Source: Penicillium oxalicum
Lineage: Eukaryota > Ascomycota > Eurotiomycetes > Eurotiales > Aspergillaceae
Direction: 5' to 3'
Assembly: GCF_001723175.1 (NCBI RefSeq)
Contig: NC_064654.1
Coordinates: forward strand, 3,472,001 to 3,536,000
Length of the DNA stretch: 64,000 nt
The translations under genes and the position numbers were made by a program. Below the pieces are notes generated by a model that saw nothing but the letters and a program-made list of their open reading frames with translations, searched no databases and had not been told where the DNA came from. Positions 1 to 11,127 of this stretch are shown one piece after another (the first letter of the stretch is position 1; each line of letters opens with the position of its first letter).

Positions 1-120
1 AATATCAACATGCAAGAATCCGCCATCGCTGGCCAGACTCTTCAGGTTCGCAGCAAGGGGCCGCCCGGATTAGAGTCGGTCTCCGCTATGGATGACCCCC
101 CTTCCACCCCCAGAAATTAA
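1..120 (+). CDS. 3' end of a gene entering from the left (partial)
   Basis: The first 120 bases read without a stop from the window edge as 39 codons and end at a TAA at 118-120. The visible C-terminus is polar, rich in Pro and Ser, and contains GPPGLESVSAMDDPPS. A poly-A run follows directly after the stop. No domain is recognisable in so short a piece. It could also be a chance open frame, because a stop-free run of 40 codons is not rare. I list it because a gene running off the left edge is plausible and nothing else explains this stretch. Confidence 0.35.
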   Translation, partial: NINMQESAIAGQTLQVRSKGPPGLESVSAMDDPPSTPRN

Positions 121-343
121 AAAAAAAAAACATTATCAGTGCAACTGTTTGTGCGTAAAGTTGTGTGCGGTGGTGATGGATCATATCGGTCACTCGACGA
201 CTCGAGACGGGTCTGTGCAAACGCAGATGAAGATGATCACCGAATATGAGCAGAGAGACACAAACTAGGGCAGGTGAGCCGCACTGGGGAGGGAAGCCTC
301 CTAGGGATGTCAATTGTTGGGTAGACGTTTGTTTTTCAGCTCC

Positions 344-754
344 TTAGGCGACTCCATAAAAGACATTGGGTTTGATGAGGAAGGTTGTGGTCGTCTCCGT
401 CACATTGGTAGTGCCGGCCTGCCAATAGGTGGCCTGCGCATTAAAGTCCTCCTCGTCCTCGTGCCACTCATGCTGCACCTTGACATTCCAGAGCGGATGT
501 GTCAAGGGGCTGACTGACGCGGTGATGGCCTCATCGTCACAACGAGTGGCATTAGGGGTGATGCCTTCGCAAGAAGTGTCGAAGCCCGGCGCATTTTCCG
601 TTGCAGGTGCAGAGATGTTGAAGCGGTAGGTACAGCCACCCGGTGAACACTCAAGTTCGAAATCGGTGGCATTCCATGTTGCGGCGAGGCCATTGTGAAG
701 TGCGCTGGCCAGCCCCAATGTGGAGAGGAAGACGGACACGAGCGAGAACTGCAT
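344..754 (-). CDS. small secreted cysteine-containing protein, unknown function
   Basis: Single-exon gene of 136 aa. The first 18 or so residues (MQFSLVSVFLSTLGLASA) form a clear secretory signal peptide. The mature part is about 118 aa, acidic, with four cysteines (two close together in ECSPGGC, then TSCEG and ATRC) that could form two disulfides. It has at least four N-glycosylation sequons (NATD, NISA, NATR, NVTE). No membrane anchor or catalytic motif is visible. Small secreted proteins with this layout are common in filamentous fungi, sometimes as wall-associated or effector-like proteins, but I do not recognise the family and assign no function. The ATG at 754 is the natural start because the signal peptide begins there. 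Confidence 0.65.
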   Translation of the reverse strand: MQFSLVSVFLSTLGLASALHNGLAATWNATDFELECSPGGCTYRFNISAPATENAPGFDTSCEGITPNATRCDDEAITASVSPLTHPLWNVKVQHEWHEDEEDFNAQATYWQAGTTNVTETTTTFLIKPNVFYGVA

Positions 755-2678
755 GGCGAACGGTGATGGTAGATCTTAGGAGGATAGGCAGATGAGGAAG
801 AGATAGGATCTGTTGTCTTCGTCGTACAGAGAAACAAGTTGACTGGCACCCAAGACTCTGCGGCAGATGACGTTGGGATTGAGGTCGTGTGCCTGTTTGA
901 TATGATAGAAAGACAGGGAGAATTTAACAGGCAAGTAGTCGAAAGAGGGATCAAGCAGAGCGACGGAGCATCAATTTGTAGAGTTGCACGATGAACGGTT
1001 GGATAGATCGTCTCAAGGAGAGATGGCAGCAACCGGCTCGTCAAACAAATGAGAAACCAAGCGAGCCGCGAAAGGAAACAAATAAGAAGAAAAAAAAATA
1101 GGACAAAACCCTTCCGGCCGTCGAGGGGGTGCAAATGCCCATATTGGATAAACTTGCATTGTCGCATGTCGCATGCGGCAGGGCACTTGCTTCGGTGGAT
1201 GCACCCCCGAGGGGGTCGCGCCGTCTTGGTGGTGAGAGGCTGGAACGGGATGAATGTCTCGTCAGATCGTCGTCAGATCGGCCCCCTTGGCTTTACAGTA
1301 CACATCAGGGATCGTCCGCAAGGTCCACTGACGGGCAACTCAGCAGAATGAAAGACGTGGCCCGCAGTGCCGTTTCGCCTCTTCTGGGGGACTTGGCGTC
1401 TATCCCCAGTCGGTGTCCAGTTCCACGGCAAGAGGGTGAAGGGTAGTCAATGCGACAGACTGATGTAGCAGGTCCCTACATGACGGTGCAGGGGTCAGGC
1501 ACCACACTCCTGACTCCACCTGCTGGTCGCACCTGTAACTGTCCGCTGCTCGTGAGATCCATATGGCCCCATTCGACGCTCCAGTTTGCAAACCATCAGT
1601 GGCCTTCAGAAAGTATCTGAGAGGCGGAGTCGCTGCGAAACGTGACTGCGGCTTTCGGCCTCTCGCCCGTACATTTGTTTTTTGTTCTCCAGCAATTGAT
1701 TGCTGCCCCATTCGACAGAGTCCCGGGCTTGGTGCAGACGGCCGAGTCGAAACCCGCATATCGCAGACACGACATGCCTGACAACCGCACTCGACGATGA
1801 ACCTGTTCACTGTTGGAAACGCCGCGGCTCCACTTGGCTCCTGTCCTGACCGGTCGATCCCTGCTGCCCCCGCGTGTTTCAAGACGGGAAGACTGAATCG
1901 CCCTAATATTAGGACGACAAGTGGATCCTCCCCTCCCCCGAACCATAACTGGAACCTGTGGACTCTGCATTCGACTTGATGGACAGGAACGGCCTTTGGT
2001 CATGTCTCCGTCAAGAAGGAATGTGCCCTGACCCTGTCCGCGCTGCGGCCCGCGGGCCATAGCACCAGACGGGTCAGGGACCTCGCCCATTCTGGTCTAT
2101 CAGATGGATGAAACGGCCGGTGCTGCAAATGCCGACTCTAGACTTCTCGCTGCAATTGCACGTAGTCGTGTCATGAACGAAACTCGTCGAGCAAAACAAT
2201 CATCCTGTTGGTGTCGTGTCCTGCCCGTGACCTCGACCAGTTGGGGAAAGGGGGCTCAACAAGTCTGTCTCATCGACAATACAGAGGAAAATGTGTGAAA
2301 GTAGGAGGTATAAAAGGAGAAAAGTGTGCGCCGCTCCCATGCTGGAATCTCCCAGAATGGGGACTCGAAAGGTTTCACTAGTTACTGCGATGCATAGTCA
2401 TATGATACATTATAATTACAAAATGGAAGCCGTGATCCCCAAGGACTAGTGCATGGTAGACTGGACAGGACGATGGTTATTCACTCGAGCGTTCGCACAG
2501 GTTAAATGGAACTCGTCCGTCGCACCACTGCTGCGCCACTGGCTCTGTGACCGGACCTGGTCACAGCATGAACCTCCTGGAAGCGCATCATCGACGTGAG
2601 CAGTGCTGACAGACCCCCTCCTTGCTGGCTGAATGAACGGACTCAGCTCCACTTTGACTGGAGCCTAGGCGACGCGGT
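755..2678. other. intergenic, about 1.9 kb, no recognisable gene
   Basis: I see no supportable gene here. The open frames are short, overlap on both strands and show no conserved motif or plausible exon chain. A TATA-like tataaaagg lies near 2309-2317 but no convincing gene follows it on the + strand. The part next to 755 should contain the promoter of the small secreted protein gene. The part near 2450-2678 is likely the 3' untranslated region of the PPR gene. Confidence 0.4.
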
Positions 2679-4813
2679 TCATTCCGAAGATGAAACCTTC
2701 GTCTTGTTGACTTCATCAACACCGCTATCCGCAAGGCAGGTCGGTGACTCGGAACTTGCTTGACCTCCCGCGGCAATTCTCTCCAGTGCAAGCCGGCGAC
2801 GTTTCCTCTGTCGCCGCTCCTTGTTGTATGCGATTCTCTCCTCACGTTCCATCTTGTGGCGTGGCTGACGCGACACTTGGGGCGTCACAGCTGTGCTGGC
2901 GCTACCCACACCTGCTGGTGGCTCATCCCCCTGGAGCAGGGGGTGATATTGTAGTCGCAATGCGTACTCGTTGACGGACTCAGCACAAAGCTTTCGAATT
3001 TCTTGTCTAGCTCGAGGGCTGATCACGGCCTCCTCCCGCTTGGAGAGGTCCAGCAAATACATGAGTGCAGACTTGTAATTTCCTGCATCCAGGCACATCA
3101 GGATAATGCTCTCAAACGTGCTCGAATTTGGGATGACATTCAATTTGGCCATTTCCTTGACCAAGAAGATGCCAGCTTCTCGTTTGCCCGCGACACGACA
3201 CATTCGAATCAAGATGTTGTAAATTTCAAGATCGGCGCCCTGGGAATAAAGGGTGTGGATCTCATTATAGAATCCCACAGCATCGTCCACCACCGTCGGG
3301 TCGTGGTGGGCATCATGCTCACACAGCTCAGCGATCACGCGAACACACGCCAGTGGGACCTCGTGCTTCGCGTTGTGTAGTCGTTTGAGCATTTGCCAGG
3401 CCTCACGGCGGTCGGTCTTGTTCCGAATCATGTATGCGAGAATCGGCCGGGTAGTCGCCTGATCCACCCCAGGCCAGCTTCGCGGATGGTGCAGAGCACC
3501 TCAAATGCAGCATACACGTCATCAACACCGACATAGACCAAAACAAGCTGGCCGTAATCCTCCAGGGAGGGTGCTAGCGCGCGCTCTGTACGATAGCGCA
3601 ATATCGACTGGGCAATCTCGAGATCGGTGAATTCAGCAGCAAGTTGGAGAACCTCGCTACATAAAGCACTCGGTGGATGAAGATAGCCAAGCTCGACCCG
3701 ACGTCGCCACACAAACCGTGCCAATACATAATGCCGTGCTTCGACGGCGACCCGAAGTACGTGCATCCATAATGCCGGGGTCATATCATGGCCCTGATGT
3801 ACTCGAACTTCCATCAGACGAAGAACCTCGTCAAGCTCGTCCATGTCACAAAGACTGTAGACAATGGAACTGTGTAGCCAGTTTTCAATATGGATATCTT
3901 TTCGCTGCATCAGGCTGACCTGCTCAAGTGCCATCTCAAACTTATGCTCCCGAAGGAGACCAGCAACGACAAAATGCCATCCACTCGGGCTCAAAGTGAG
4001 CCACCGATCTCGCAATTTTTGCAGAACTTCCTGACGAAGAGTAAAGTCCGGGTGGACAGCGAGCGCCTATTCAAGACAATGAAGAAAACTTTAGTTATAC
4101 GGGACCATGATAAAAAGCACTTTTTTTCACTGAGGTTTCGCGCGACCTGGACTGACCTGTAAAGCAGCATGGAGAGTTCCCGAGTCGGCTGCAATGTCAT
4201 ATTTCTCCATTTCCTCCAGCAAGCTCCTCACAAACATCGGCGACCCATGAACTCCGTCTGAATTGGCCAATATGAGAGCTTTGTAATGGCGCGCAGATGG
4301 TCGAACGCCTCGGTCCCGTATGAGCAGCCTTAAGATATGAGTGGCAGAAGTAATGTTAGGTCTTCTGCCCATTTCCGTCTGTAACATTGCCTCCAGACTG
4401 TCATTGCTCTTCTCAGCAATGTACTGAGGTATTCCGGGCCATTTGTTGATTTCTTTCCTTCGCCGTGAGGGTATTGATTCGGCATCAATTTTGTCGAGCA
4501 GGCTCTCGTCCGCGGGCTTTGCTTGTGTATTGTCCAAAAGATCATCTCGTAGCGAGATAGAGGCGGAGAATGGTTTAGGCACATCACGCGATTCTTGAGG
4601 GGCGGCGTCGCTCTGTTTTTGAAGATCATTATCGGTTTGATGGGCATCGGTGCTGAGACAGCGTTGCTGCGGCGGCGTCCTGATGCGACGGCAACTCAAT
4701 GGCGAAAGTCGCGGACGCGGCCACGCGCATCCGGACCGCTTCAACACAAAAGGATTGAATGACGGACATAGCGAGTACCAAAGTCCATCAAGAACTAGCA
4801 TCCGACGTGACAT
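2679..4813 (-). CDS. mitochondrial pentatricopeptide repeat (PPR) protein, with an apparent 1-bp frameshift
   Basis: About 681 aa if one base is supplied. Exon 1 is 4813-4157 and exon 2 is 4066-2679. The intron (4156-4067) starts gtcagt, ends aatag and has a good branch site (ataactaa). The ATG at 4813 opens a basic, Ser/Arg-rich N-terminus typical of a mitochondrial presequence. The body is a chain of paired helices of PPR type, for example HYKALILANSDG and EIYNILIRMCRVAGKREAG. The C-terminus is strongly basic (NKERRQRKRRRLALERIA). PPR proteins bind organellar RNA and act in its processing, stability or translation; the target here is unknown. The frame breaks at 3467-3470: upstream reads ...TIREAGLG, downstream continues VDQATTRPILAYMI in another frame, and one extra C in the CCCC run joins them. 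Whether the break is real or a sequencing error cannot be told here. Confidence 0.75.
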
Positions 4814-5408
4814 TTCGGAGCTGTCCTCGGCTTGAAAGTAATTGTAAGTTGCGGCGACCAAAAGGCCGCAATTCGGCAGCAGTCATGTGACTACATATCC
4901 CGCGGAGCCACCTGCAGTGTTTTGGGCTTTCCTGGCTTCACGCTGAGTTCCAATCAATATCCATGACACTCCATACTCGATCGAATATACATCAGTCTCC
5001 CCCCATAAGTTGAAGACAAGAACTCACACCATGTGAGTTAAGCTGATCATGATGAGTACGACGACTTAACTTCGGTAGTGATTAGTGGCATACAGTTGTC
5101 TGACCAATAATTATCGAGAGATACCTAGCTGTCCGACAAAGAGTCGCCCCTCCCTCGACACTAAGCCCACATACAGAGGTCTCCGCTGTCTTCAATCGTA
5201 GTCAAAGGCGAGGATGAACGGAAAAGGAGGGAAGGCTATCAAGAAATGAGAATGGTCCTGCGTATTTGTGGAATTTTCTTCTTATCGTAGATAGACTGGT
5301 TCATAAAGTCGGAAATTCGTCGAAAGTATACAGAGCCAGATACGCCGGGGCCATGCTCGTCCAACCTAAAGTCTCAAGAACTTTCTCACGGGCAATTTCT
5401 TTGCCATT
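4814..5408. other. intergenic between the PPR gene and LSM4
   Basis: About 600 bp containing the PPR promoter and the LSM4 3' region. An ATGTGAGT sequence near 5031 and a short open frame around 5180-5280 look superficially like pieces of a tiny spliced gene, but I could not build a convincing exon chain. No gene is called. Confidence 0.3.
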
Positions 5409-6006
5409 CTATGCTGCAGGGTATCTCGTTCCTTTGATCACGTCGCTCCTAAGAGGCAATACATAAGCACGCCTATCAGGTCTCAATTCAAGGACCCCCA
5501 CGATCACACCACCACGTCCACCACGGCCGCGACCTTGGCCCCGGCCGCCACGGCCGCGGCCTCTCCCGCGATCGCCGTCTCGTCCTCCGCGGCGGTTTTG
5601 TGGTTGATGTTGTTGCTGTTCCTTCACAATTTCGATGATCTCATCGGGGACACGGAGGTATTTGATCTACCGAGTTGTTAGATAATACTTTCTGAACAAG
5701 AGGCATCGCGCACGCCTTTTTTTCCCCCAGACTGAGGCCTGTGACATACGTTGTTGCCGCGCACATAGACTTCGGGTAGTCTGAAGAACTTGTCGCCCTC
5801 AGGACTGGTTTGTACGACCTCGCGCAGAATCAGGTTCATCCAGTTGTCGCACGTGACCAAGTGACCGTTCAGTGTTTCGCCATTCTTAAGCTCGACCAAC
5901 ATTGGGTGGCCCTGAGCGGCCGTGAGAAGTCCCAGAGGAAGCTGAGATTCGAAGAGTCAGCGCATGAATCGCAAGGGGAGCGTTCCAGGACATAGGCGGA
6001 TACCAT
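5409..6006 (-). CDS. LSM4: U6 snRNA-associated Sm-like protein LSm4
   Basis: About 150 aa in three exons. Exon 1 is only the ATG (6006-6004), exon 2 is 5941-5750 and exon 3 is 5666-5409. The introns start gtatcc and gtatgt and end cag and tag. The product begins [18 protein letters not shown], continues with [12 protein letters not shown] and [12 protein letters not shown] (Sm1 motif), then the Sm2-type VYVRGNN joined to [17 protein letters not shown] across the second splice. This is the classic LSm4 core, followed by the RGG-rich tail usual for LSm4. LSm4 is part of the LSm1-7 ring (mRNA decapping, P-bodies) and the LSm2-8 ring (U6 snRNA, splicing). After the RG repeats the frame runs on for about 30 residues ([16 protein letters not shown]...) that do not look like LSm4. 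A missed 3' intron or an unusual tail is possible, so the exact stop is less certain than the rest. Confidence 0.88.
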
Positions 6007-6449
6007 TTTGGAGGATCCCGAAGGTGTGGAAAGTCAAGGTGGGCAAGATGAGGGCACACAGGTAATTTCCAGCTGGAAGGTTCAGACAGCTATGACCAGC
6101 GAAACGGTTGCTGACAACGCCTCGTCAAATGTTATCAGTGCCTTGTAATACGGATTCGAGATCGTCAAGCTTCCAAGACCGATGGTTGAGCTCGGCCGCA
6201 TCGAAGATGCGGGCAGACTTGGAAAAACAATTCTCCGGATGGCAGCGAAAGGGCGGCGTCAACTGCCCACAGCTCTAAGACTCAAGCCAGCCATGAAAGC
6301 TCAATTATTTGCAGATTCAATTGGGTGGCAGCTTTACGCTCATCCTTGAATATTCAAGTGGCAAAAGCAGTCACTCTTGTAGCTACAATCTGAAAATACC
6401 TTTCGGAATCCAAGACAATTAAGTGAGCAATAATTGATTTTCTGTTGAT
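6007..6449. other. intergenic between LSM4 and HAT1
   Basis: Contains the LSM4 promoter and the HAT1 3' untranslated region. No gene or notable repeat seen. Confidence 0.4.
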
Positions 6450-8128
6450 TTAAATTTTGGGACGTTTGGCTAGCTCGGTCTCGTCCGCATCCTCATCCTG
6501 TTCATCCTCGTCATCTTCAATGGCGAGTTTGCGTTTTTGACGGGGACCAGAGGTCACAACCGCCTGCTCCACAGCAGGCTCCGATAGCCGTTCCTTCACA
6601 GCAGACAAGGTGATCTCATATCCCTCCTCAACATTGCGTACCGTATCATCGAGCTTTTCCACTCGATCAAGCACCTCCAATTCCTGCAACAGTTCCTTAT
6701 GCTTTTTGAATAGGCGCTGTTTGATGAGTACGCGCCACCAATAGTATCTCCGGTCGTTCGGGTCCTCCGCTCGCGCCTTTTTGATTAACAAACGCGCCAG
6801 GTTGGCACCACCAGCCAGGCGATGACTCTCGGGAATTCGACTGAGGAGGTACATTTCGACAATGTGTGCGAATTGAGTTGACTCTATCTTGAAAGACGCG
6901 CGGATTCCTTCCAAAGTCTTAATTGGAATGAGCTCTGCCGTGGGGACGGATTGGATGCGCTCTTTGCGCGAGTAAGCGCCCCGGGGATCCGGGTTAATAT
7001 CAACCTGGTATTTCTCGAATTCAGGTTGTAGAAGACAGAAGTCAGCGGCATCTCGCAGGGCATCAAAGCTCTCATTTGGGTCCTCGACCGTCAATTCGAT
7101 GATCGTGGGATCTGCGATACACGAGGTGTGGATCGTTGTGTAGAGATGTGTGCCGTGGCCGGCTCGGTGATGTGAGGGGAGGATGAGGAATTGTGCGATG
7201 CGAAGTCGTGAAGGAAGTTCTGAGAGTTTGATCTCGGGCAGTGGAAAAGCATCATCTTTCACAACTGGGGGCACAGAGCGATCACGTTGGTAGAGCCAGT
7301 ACCGGTAGGTTGTGGCGTACCCAACGATTGAGTATGATGATGATGATGGCGTTGAAGGCTTCACTTTTTCATAACTGTGACTGTCAGTGCACTGGGCCAC
7401 CTCACGGACCGGCTCCTTATTGGTCTACTTACACAAAGTAAATCATCCACCGATCCAGAGTCCACTCAGGGTCATCTGTCTCCAAGGGTGTGCCGGCCTC
7501 GATGAAAAGTGACACGAGAATCTGGGCCCGGTCAAGGATAAGTCGCACTGCCGGATCCGCGAGTGAGCCTGCCCAGATCTCATATGTCCGTTCATCTGCC
7601 TGATATGTGTTGACAAGCTTTCCAGGAGGTGTGAAATCTTTTGCCTCGGGATCATCCTGAATCGCCTGCTCGTAGTCTGCCAGATTGATAAAAGCTTCTA
7701 TTGATAGAGGGTCGCATATCAGCACATATGTTCTGGTTTCTCATAACCTTTTACATGGGGAGACTGACCTTCTGGTGCAAATGGCTTGAGAATGCCGAGG
7801 ATGTCCGCAGCAGTGACTTCACCCACAGCTCTGAACCGATCGTCATATGATATGTGAATGTGTGGTCGTAGGTCATGGGCGGCAAAGCGCAGTCGAATGA
7901 TCAAGCCTTTATACCCAAAAATCTGCTCTTCATCCCCGAAAATGGGGTAGGTGAATTGAGGGTGAAAGGCAGAGAGTGTTTTTGGCTTCGTCTCGCCCGG
8001 TTGCACAATCGTGATGTGGAGCGCATCATTGGCGTCGCATGTCCCTATAAACGGTTGAGGGCACGAATTAACTACTGCATCGACGACTTCAGGGTTAGAA
8101 GTTACATACACTCATCTTCTAGCGCCAT
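6450..8128 (-). CDS. HAT1: histone acetyltransferase type B catalytic subunit
   Basis: 494 aa in four exons: 8128-8110 (19 nt), 8044-7769, 7697-7433 and 7374-6450. All introns are GT-AG (gtatgt, gtcagt, gtaagt donors). The product begins MALEDEWTCDANDALHI, with the Trp codon split by intron 1. The N-terminal HAT1 domain contains FTYPIFGDEEQIFGYKGL. Around residues 245-268 lies the acetyl-CoA-binding GNAT motif A, RIAQFLILPSHHRAGHGTHL, matching the family R/Q-x-x-G-x-G/A pattern. The tail has acidic stretches and a basic end (KRPKI) that could be a nuclear signal. HAT1 acetylates newly made histone H4 on Lys5 and Lys12 before chromatin assembly, together with the RbAp46/Hat2 WD40 subunit. Length and exon pattern fit a complete, functional fungal gene. 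The total coding length is a multiple of three with no internal stop. Confidence 0.95.
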
Positions 8129-8530
8129 TTTGGACTTTTCGACCAGAGTGAAAGAAAAAGAGCACTGGTTCAAGGATTGTAGAGCGATAGGCGGTAGGAT
8201 GCGTAAAGTTAGAAACGAAGCGCGTCTGGTCGCGTCGAGAAGCTCCGCTTCAGTATTACCTAATCGGGACTAGTGCACTACACCCACCGGCGCACAGGCA
8301 CCTACGAACTCATCAGTGGCTACTGTGAGAATCATCAATCTGTAATGAGGCTGGAGCTCAAATTGCGGGAATTGACCATCCTGGCTTAATATCACCTGAA
8401 ATTCAAATTTAGCCAGAAGCTTGAAGTGTTTCTGATTTGGAGTTTGGCGGCAGGGTGCATGGCGTAAAAAGCGTACATTACGTCATGAAGGTCTGTTCGA
8501 ATCTACACAAACGGACTACCATTACCTAGG
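8129..8530. other. intergenic upstream of HAT1
   Basis: About 400 bp that should hold the HAT1 promoter. No gene seen. Confidence 0.35.
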
Positions 8531-8534
8531 CTCG

Positions 8535-9865
8535 GAGATGATCATCTCTTTCACACATCGTTCTGTCCCAGAGTTTATCGAGTCACTGAACCTCAAAGAG
8601 GGGAAGGCTTCTCGGGGACTTTTGCGCGGAGGATGCCGCCTCATATCTATTCCTGGCCTACTTGCGGGCCAAGGATATAAGTTACTTAGCCCATGAGAAG
8701 GGCAGGGTGGCTCGCCAGAGGTGGCTGAGTTACATCACTTTTCACATAATAGAGATGAGGAAGGATGCAAAGATTGGGGAGGCGCCATTCTATTTCGAGG
8801 AGCAAATGTGGTCTGTTCTCACCCGGCTAGGGGTGAGGCTCATCCCAGACCAAGACACTTACCAATACATCGACGTTCAGCAAGATATGAACAAAGAATT
8901 CTTTTTATATGAATGCGTTTGCTTATACGCACACTGCCACAGCTCGTGCGTATTTCATGTCTCATCCTTTCTATCTTTCAGCTTGCGCCGGCGGCCTGGG
9001 ATACGTGCAATGAAAATTGGCCCATGACCCATCAGTCGCGCAGACCCCATTCCACCTCGTTCTGCTTTTTTACTGTCTACTCCCTTGTATGCATGAAGAT
9101 GAATCACCAGTACACTACCAGATACTGGATACGCTACGGGAGAAAGGGTTACCGCCGCAAACAATGACGACACTCGGACCGTCTCTGTGTCTCGGGACCT
9201 TTGGATATCTCGAGATTACTGTTTGGCAATATCTAATAATATCTGTTATGAGAGGAGCCGGCCAGAACCAGTCTATTTGGAGATGGCTCCTGGAGAACGG
9301 AGCTGACCCCCATTTTATGGTTTCTGGTCCGGACGAAGAATGGCGTATTGGGCATTTAGTGCATGTGACTCTGGTCCTCGGTAGAGAAAGACGTCGTCTG
9401 GAAAACATTCATCTACTGCATTGCTTTCATGGTCACCCGACATCAAAAAAATACCCTAATCCGGACGATACCGGCATCCGGATGACGTTAGTCGATATAA
9501 TCAGAGAGAAGCAATTCGAGGACGAGGAAGAATTGGTCGAGTTGGTCGAGAGGAAAATGCTGCTTTTCGGAGACGAGCCAGAGAAGGCCGAGCCTAGCGG
9601 AAGAATCTCAGAAGGGGACGTCGATGAAGAAGCAGGTGGCACAACGCTTACGAGCAAGGCTGAAATAGCGGTGTACACTCCGCATGACCAAGTCTTGCCT
9701 GGATCCGAAGGGAATGGGATGATGTTGTCTGCGTATACCCTGGGTAGGTGTTCCGCGTGGGATGATTTGACTACCCTCATGAGTATTTACAGGGCTTTTA
9801 TCCGCGGTGATTGTGGCATACCTGATTCCGCACTTTGCTTTCAATGTCACGTCCTCGTGACTTGA
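8535..9865 (+). pseudogene. C-terminal relic of a fungal NACHT-type (NLR-like) protein
   Basis: The translation near 8535-8600 reads EMIISFTHRSVPEFIESLN. The HRSVPEF pattern resembles the segment that follows the NTPase domain in fungal NACHT proteins. Near 8610 the frame shifts: GDFCAEDAASYLFLAYLRAK continues one frame over and stays open to about 8912. A possible intron (donor near 8910, acceptor tttcag ending 8981) leads to a 280-residue open frame to 9865 with QSIWRWLLENGADPHF, an ankyrin-like piece, and an acidic Glu-rich end. The NTPase domain with its Walker motifs and the N-terminal effector domain are absent. I therefore read this as the broken tail of a larger gene. Family assignment rests on motif memory and is an inference. 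An unrelated spliced hypothetical gene starting near 8662 is the alternative. Confidence 0.45.
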
Positions 9866-10198
9866 TAGTTGAGAACGAAGCTGACTCACGCGTATCAAAA
9901 CCAAGATGTAATATAGATGGCTACTATTATGAATTTTGAACGACGCTTTGAAGTCAGGCGGCAAGGCAACTTGGTGCTGTTCGGCTGCGACACCCGGAAC
10001 ATAGGCGAGGCCATTTGAACGGCGTCAAAGGAAGGCAGAAGATCTATGATTATAAAGATTGATCAACGGTGGGCGCTTCCTGGGCTTCCAAATCCAGGCC
10101 TTAAGATCCAGAATCAACCTCTAGCAAGAAGAAGTACTCCTGGGGCGGGGTGCTCGGATTTCTTAGCCAGTATTCACCTGCAATACCTGCAGAATTTA
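9866..10198. other. intergenic, convergent 3' regions
   Basis: About 330 bp between the NACHT-like relic and the kinase-like gene on the opposite strand. Nothing recognisable. Confidence 0.35.
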
Positions 10199-11127
10199 TT
10201 AAGCTAGTGCAGCTATTGAGAGTCCATATCCAATGGAGTCTAATTGCTGTTCTTCCAAAGGGTATCGCGGGAGCAATGAAAGCACCATGTCATTAAAGTC
10301 GACGAATTGCGACTGAGACCATAGAGCTGCCGTCTCAAAAGCGGGGGGATAAGAGCCAGCATCTGCCCAGTCCACGAGCCATACATGGCCAGTTCGGTCC
10401 AGAATAAGGTTTCGCGGACTGATGTCCTGATGCGTGAGAGCAAACTGGGTGAACTTGAACGGGGGAAGGTCTTGTGGCGCATGATTGTATCTTTTACAGA
10501 TGTCCAACTTGTGGTTGAACCAGCCCTCAAATTCGGACACATCCTTGAAAGGACCGGCACTGTAGTGCGTAAAGAAACGACCGCGACATGGTCCCCCGCC
10601 GATCGGACCTGGCTCTAACAGATTTATGGACTGCATTTCGAGGATAATCTGGGCAGTCTGTTTCGCGACGTCCAATTTTTGTTCATCACTGAGATCGCCC
10701 CAGCAGCCATCAATCGGCTCACCGTCGATATAATCCATCACAATGTACCCCATAGTGCCAAAGTATTTCGTGTCGTCTGTGAATAGGAGTGACAGATGAA
10801 CACGAGGAGCTCGAATATTGGACCTTGATGCAACCAGTTGAAGTACCTTTGCCTCACAAGGTAGCACATTGCCGCCGCCTTTTAAGACGAGGTTCTTGGA
10901 CAGTCGCACTACCGTCGTTTGGCCGAGATCATAAAGGATTGGAGCTGACTTGAGGAGGTCAGCGAGAGATTCGTCAGAAAGAGAGTCGAGTTCTTTATCG
11001 TCCAGCGGGAATGCCCTGTCTGAGGCCTTACTGACCGGCTGTGGAAATTGTCAGTACGGAATTCATATGAAGTAAAATCAAGTACGGGCGTCAATACGTC
11101 GGTGAATGGGCGTAAAGGACCCTCCAT
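10199..11127 (-). CDS. aminoglycoside phosphotransferase-fold (APH/choline kinase-like) protein
   Basis: 289 aa in two exons, 11127-11098 and 11038-10199. The donor is gtattg and the acceptor ttccacag, and the join is in frame (MEGPLRPFTD then PVSKASDRAF). The catalytic loop near residues 212-220 reads LTHQDISPRNLIL, giving the Brenner-type H-x-D-x-x-x-x-N. It is followed by VWLVDWADAG, the metal-binding Asp-Trp of the APH family. A nucleotide-lobe segment DLGQTTVVRLSKNLVLKGGG precedes it, and IVMDYIDGEPI is the hinge. Fungal genomes hold many such APH-domain proteins, mostly of unknown substrate; some act on small molecules, others may be inactive. Nothing here predicts antibiotic resistance. 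At about 290 aa the protein is full length for the compact fungal type. The short first exon is the least certain part. Confidence 0.75.

Noticed and set aside
5020..5300. Possible tiny spliced gene beginning at ATGTGAGT near 5031 with a short frame to about 5280
   Set aside because: I could not find an exon chain with good splice sites and conserved sequence; the frames have stops and no recognisable motif.
10199..11127. Antibiotic resistance gene from the APH fold
   Set aside because: Fungal APH-domain proteins are numerous and mostly unrelated to aminoglycoside resistance; nothing else supports that role.
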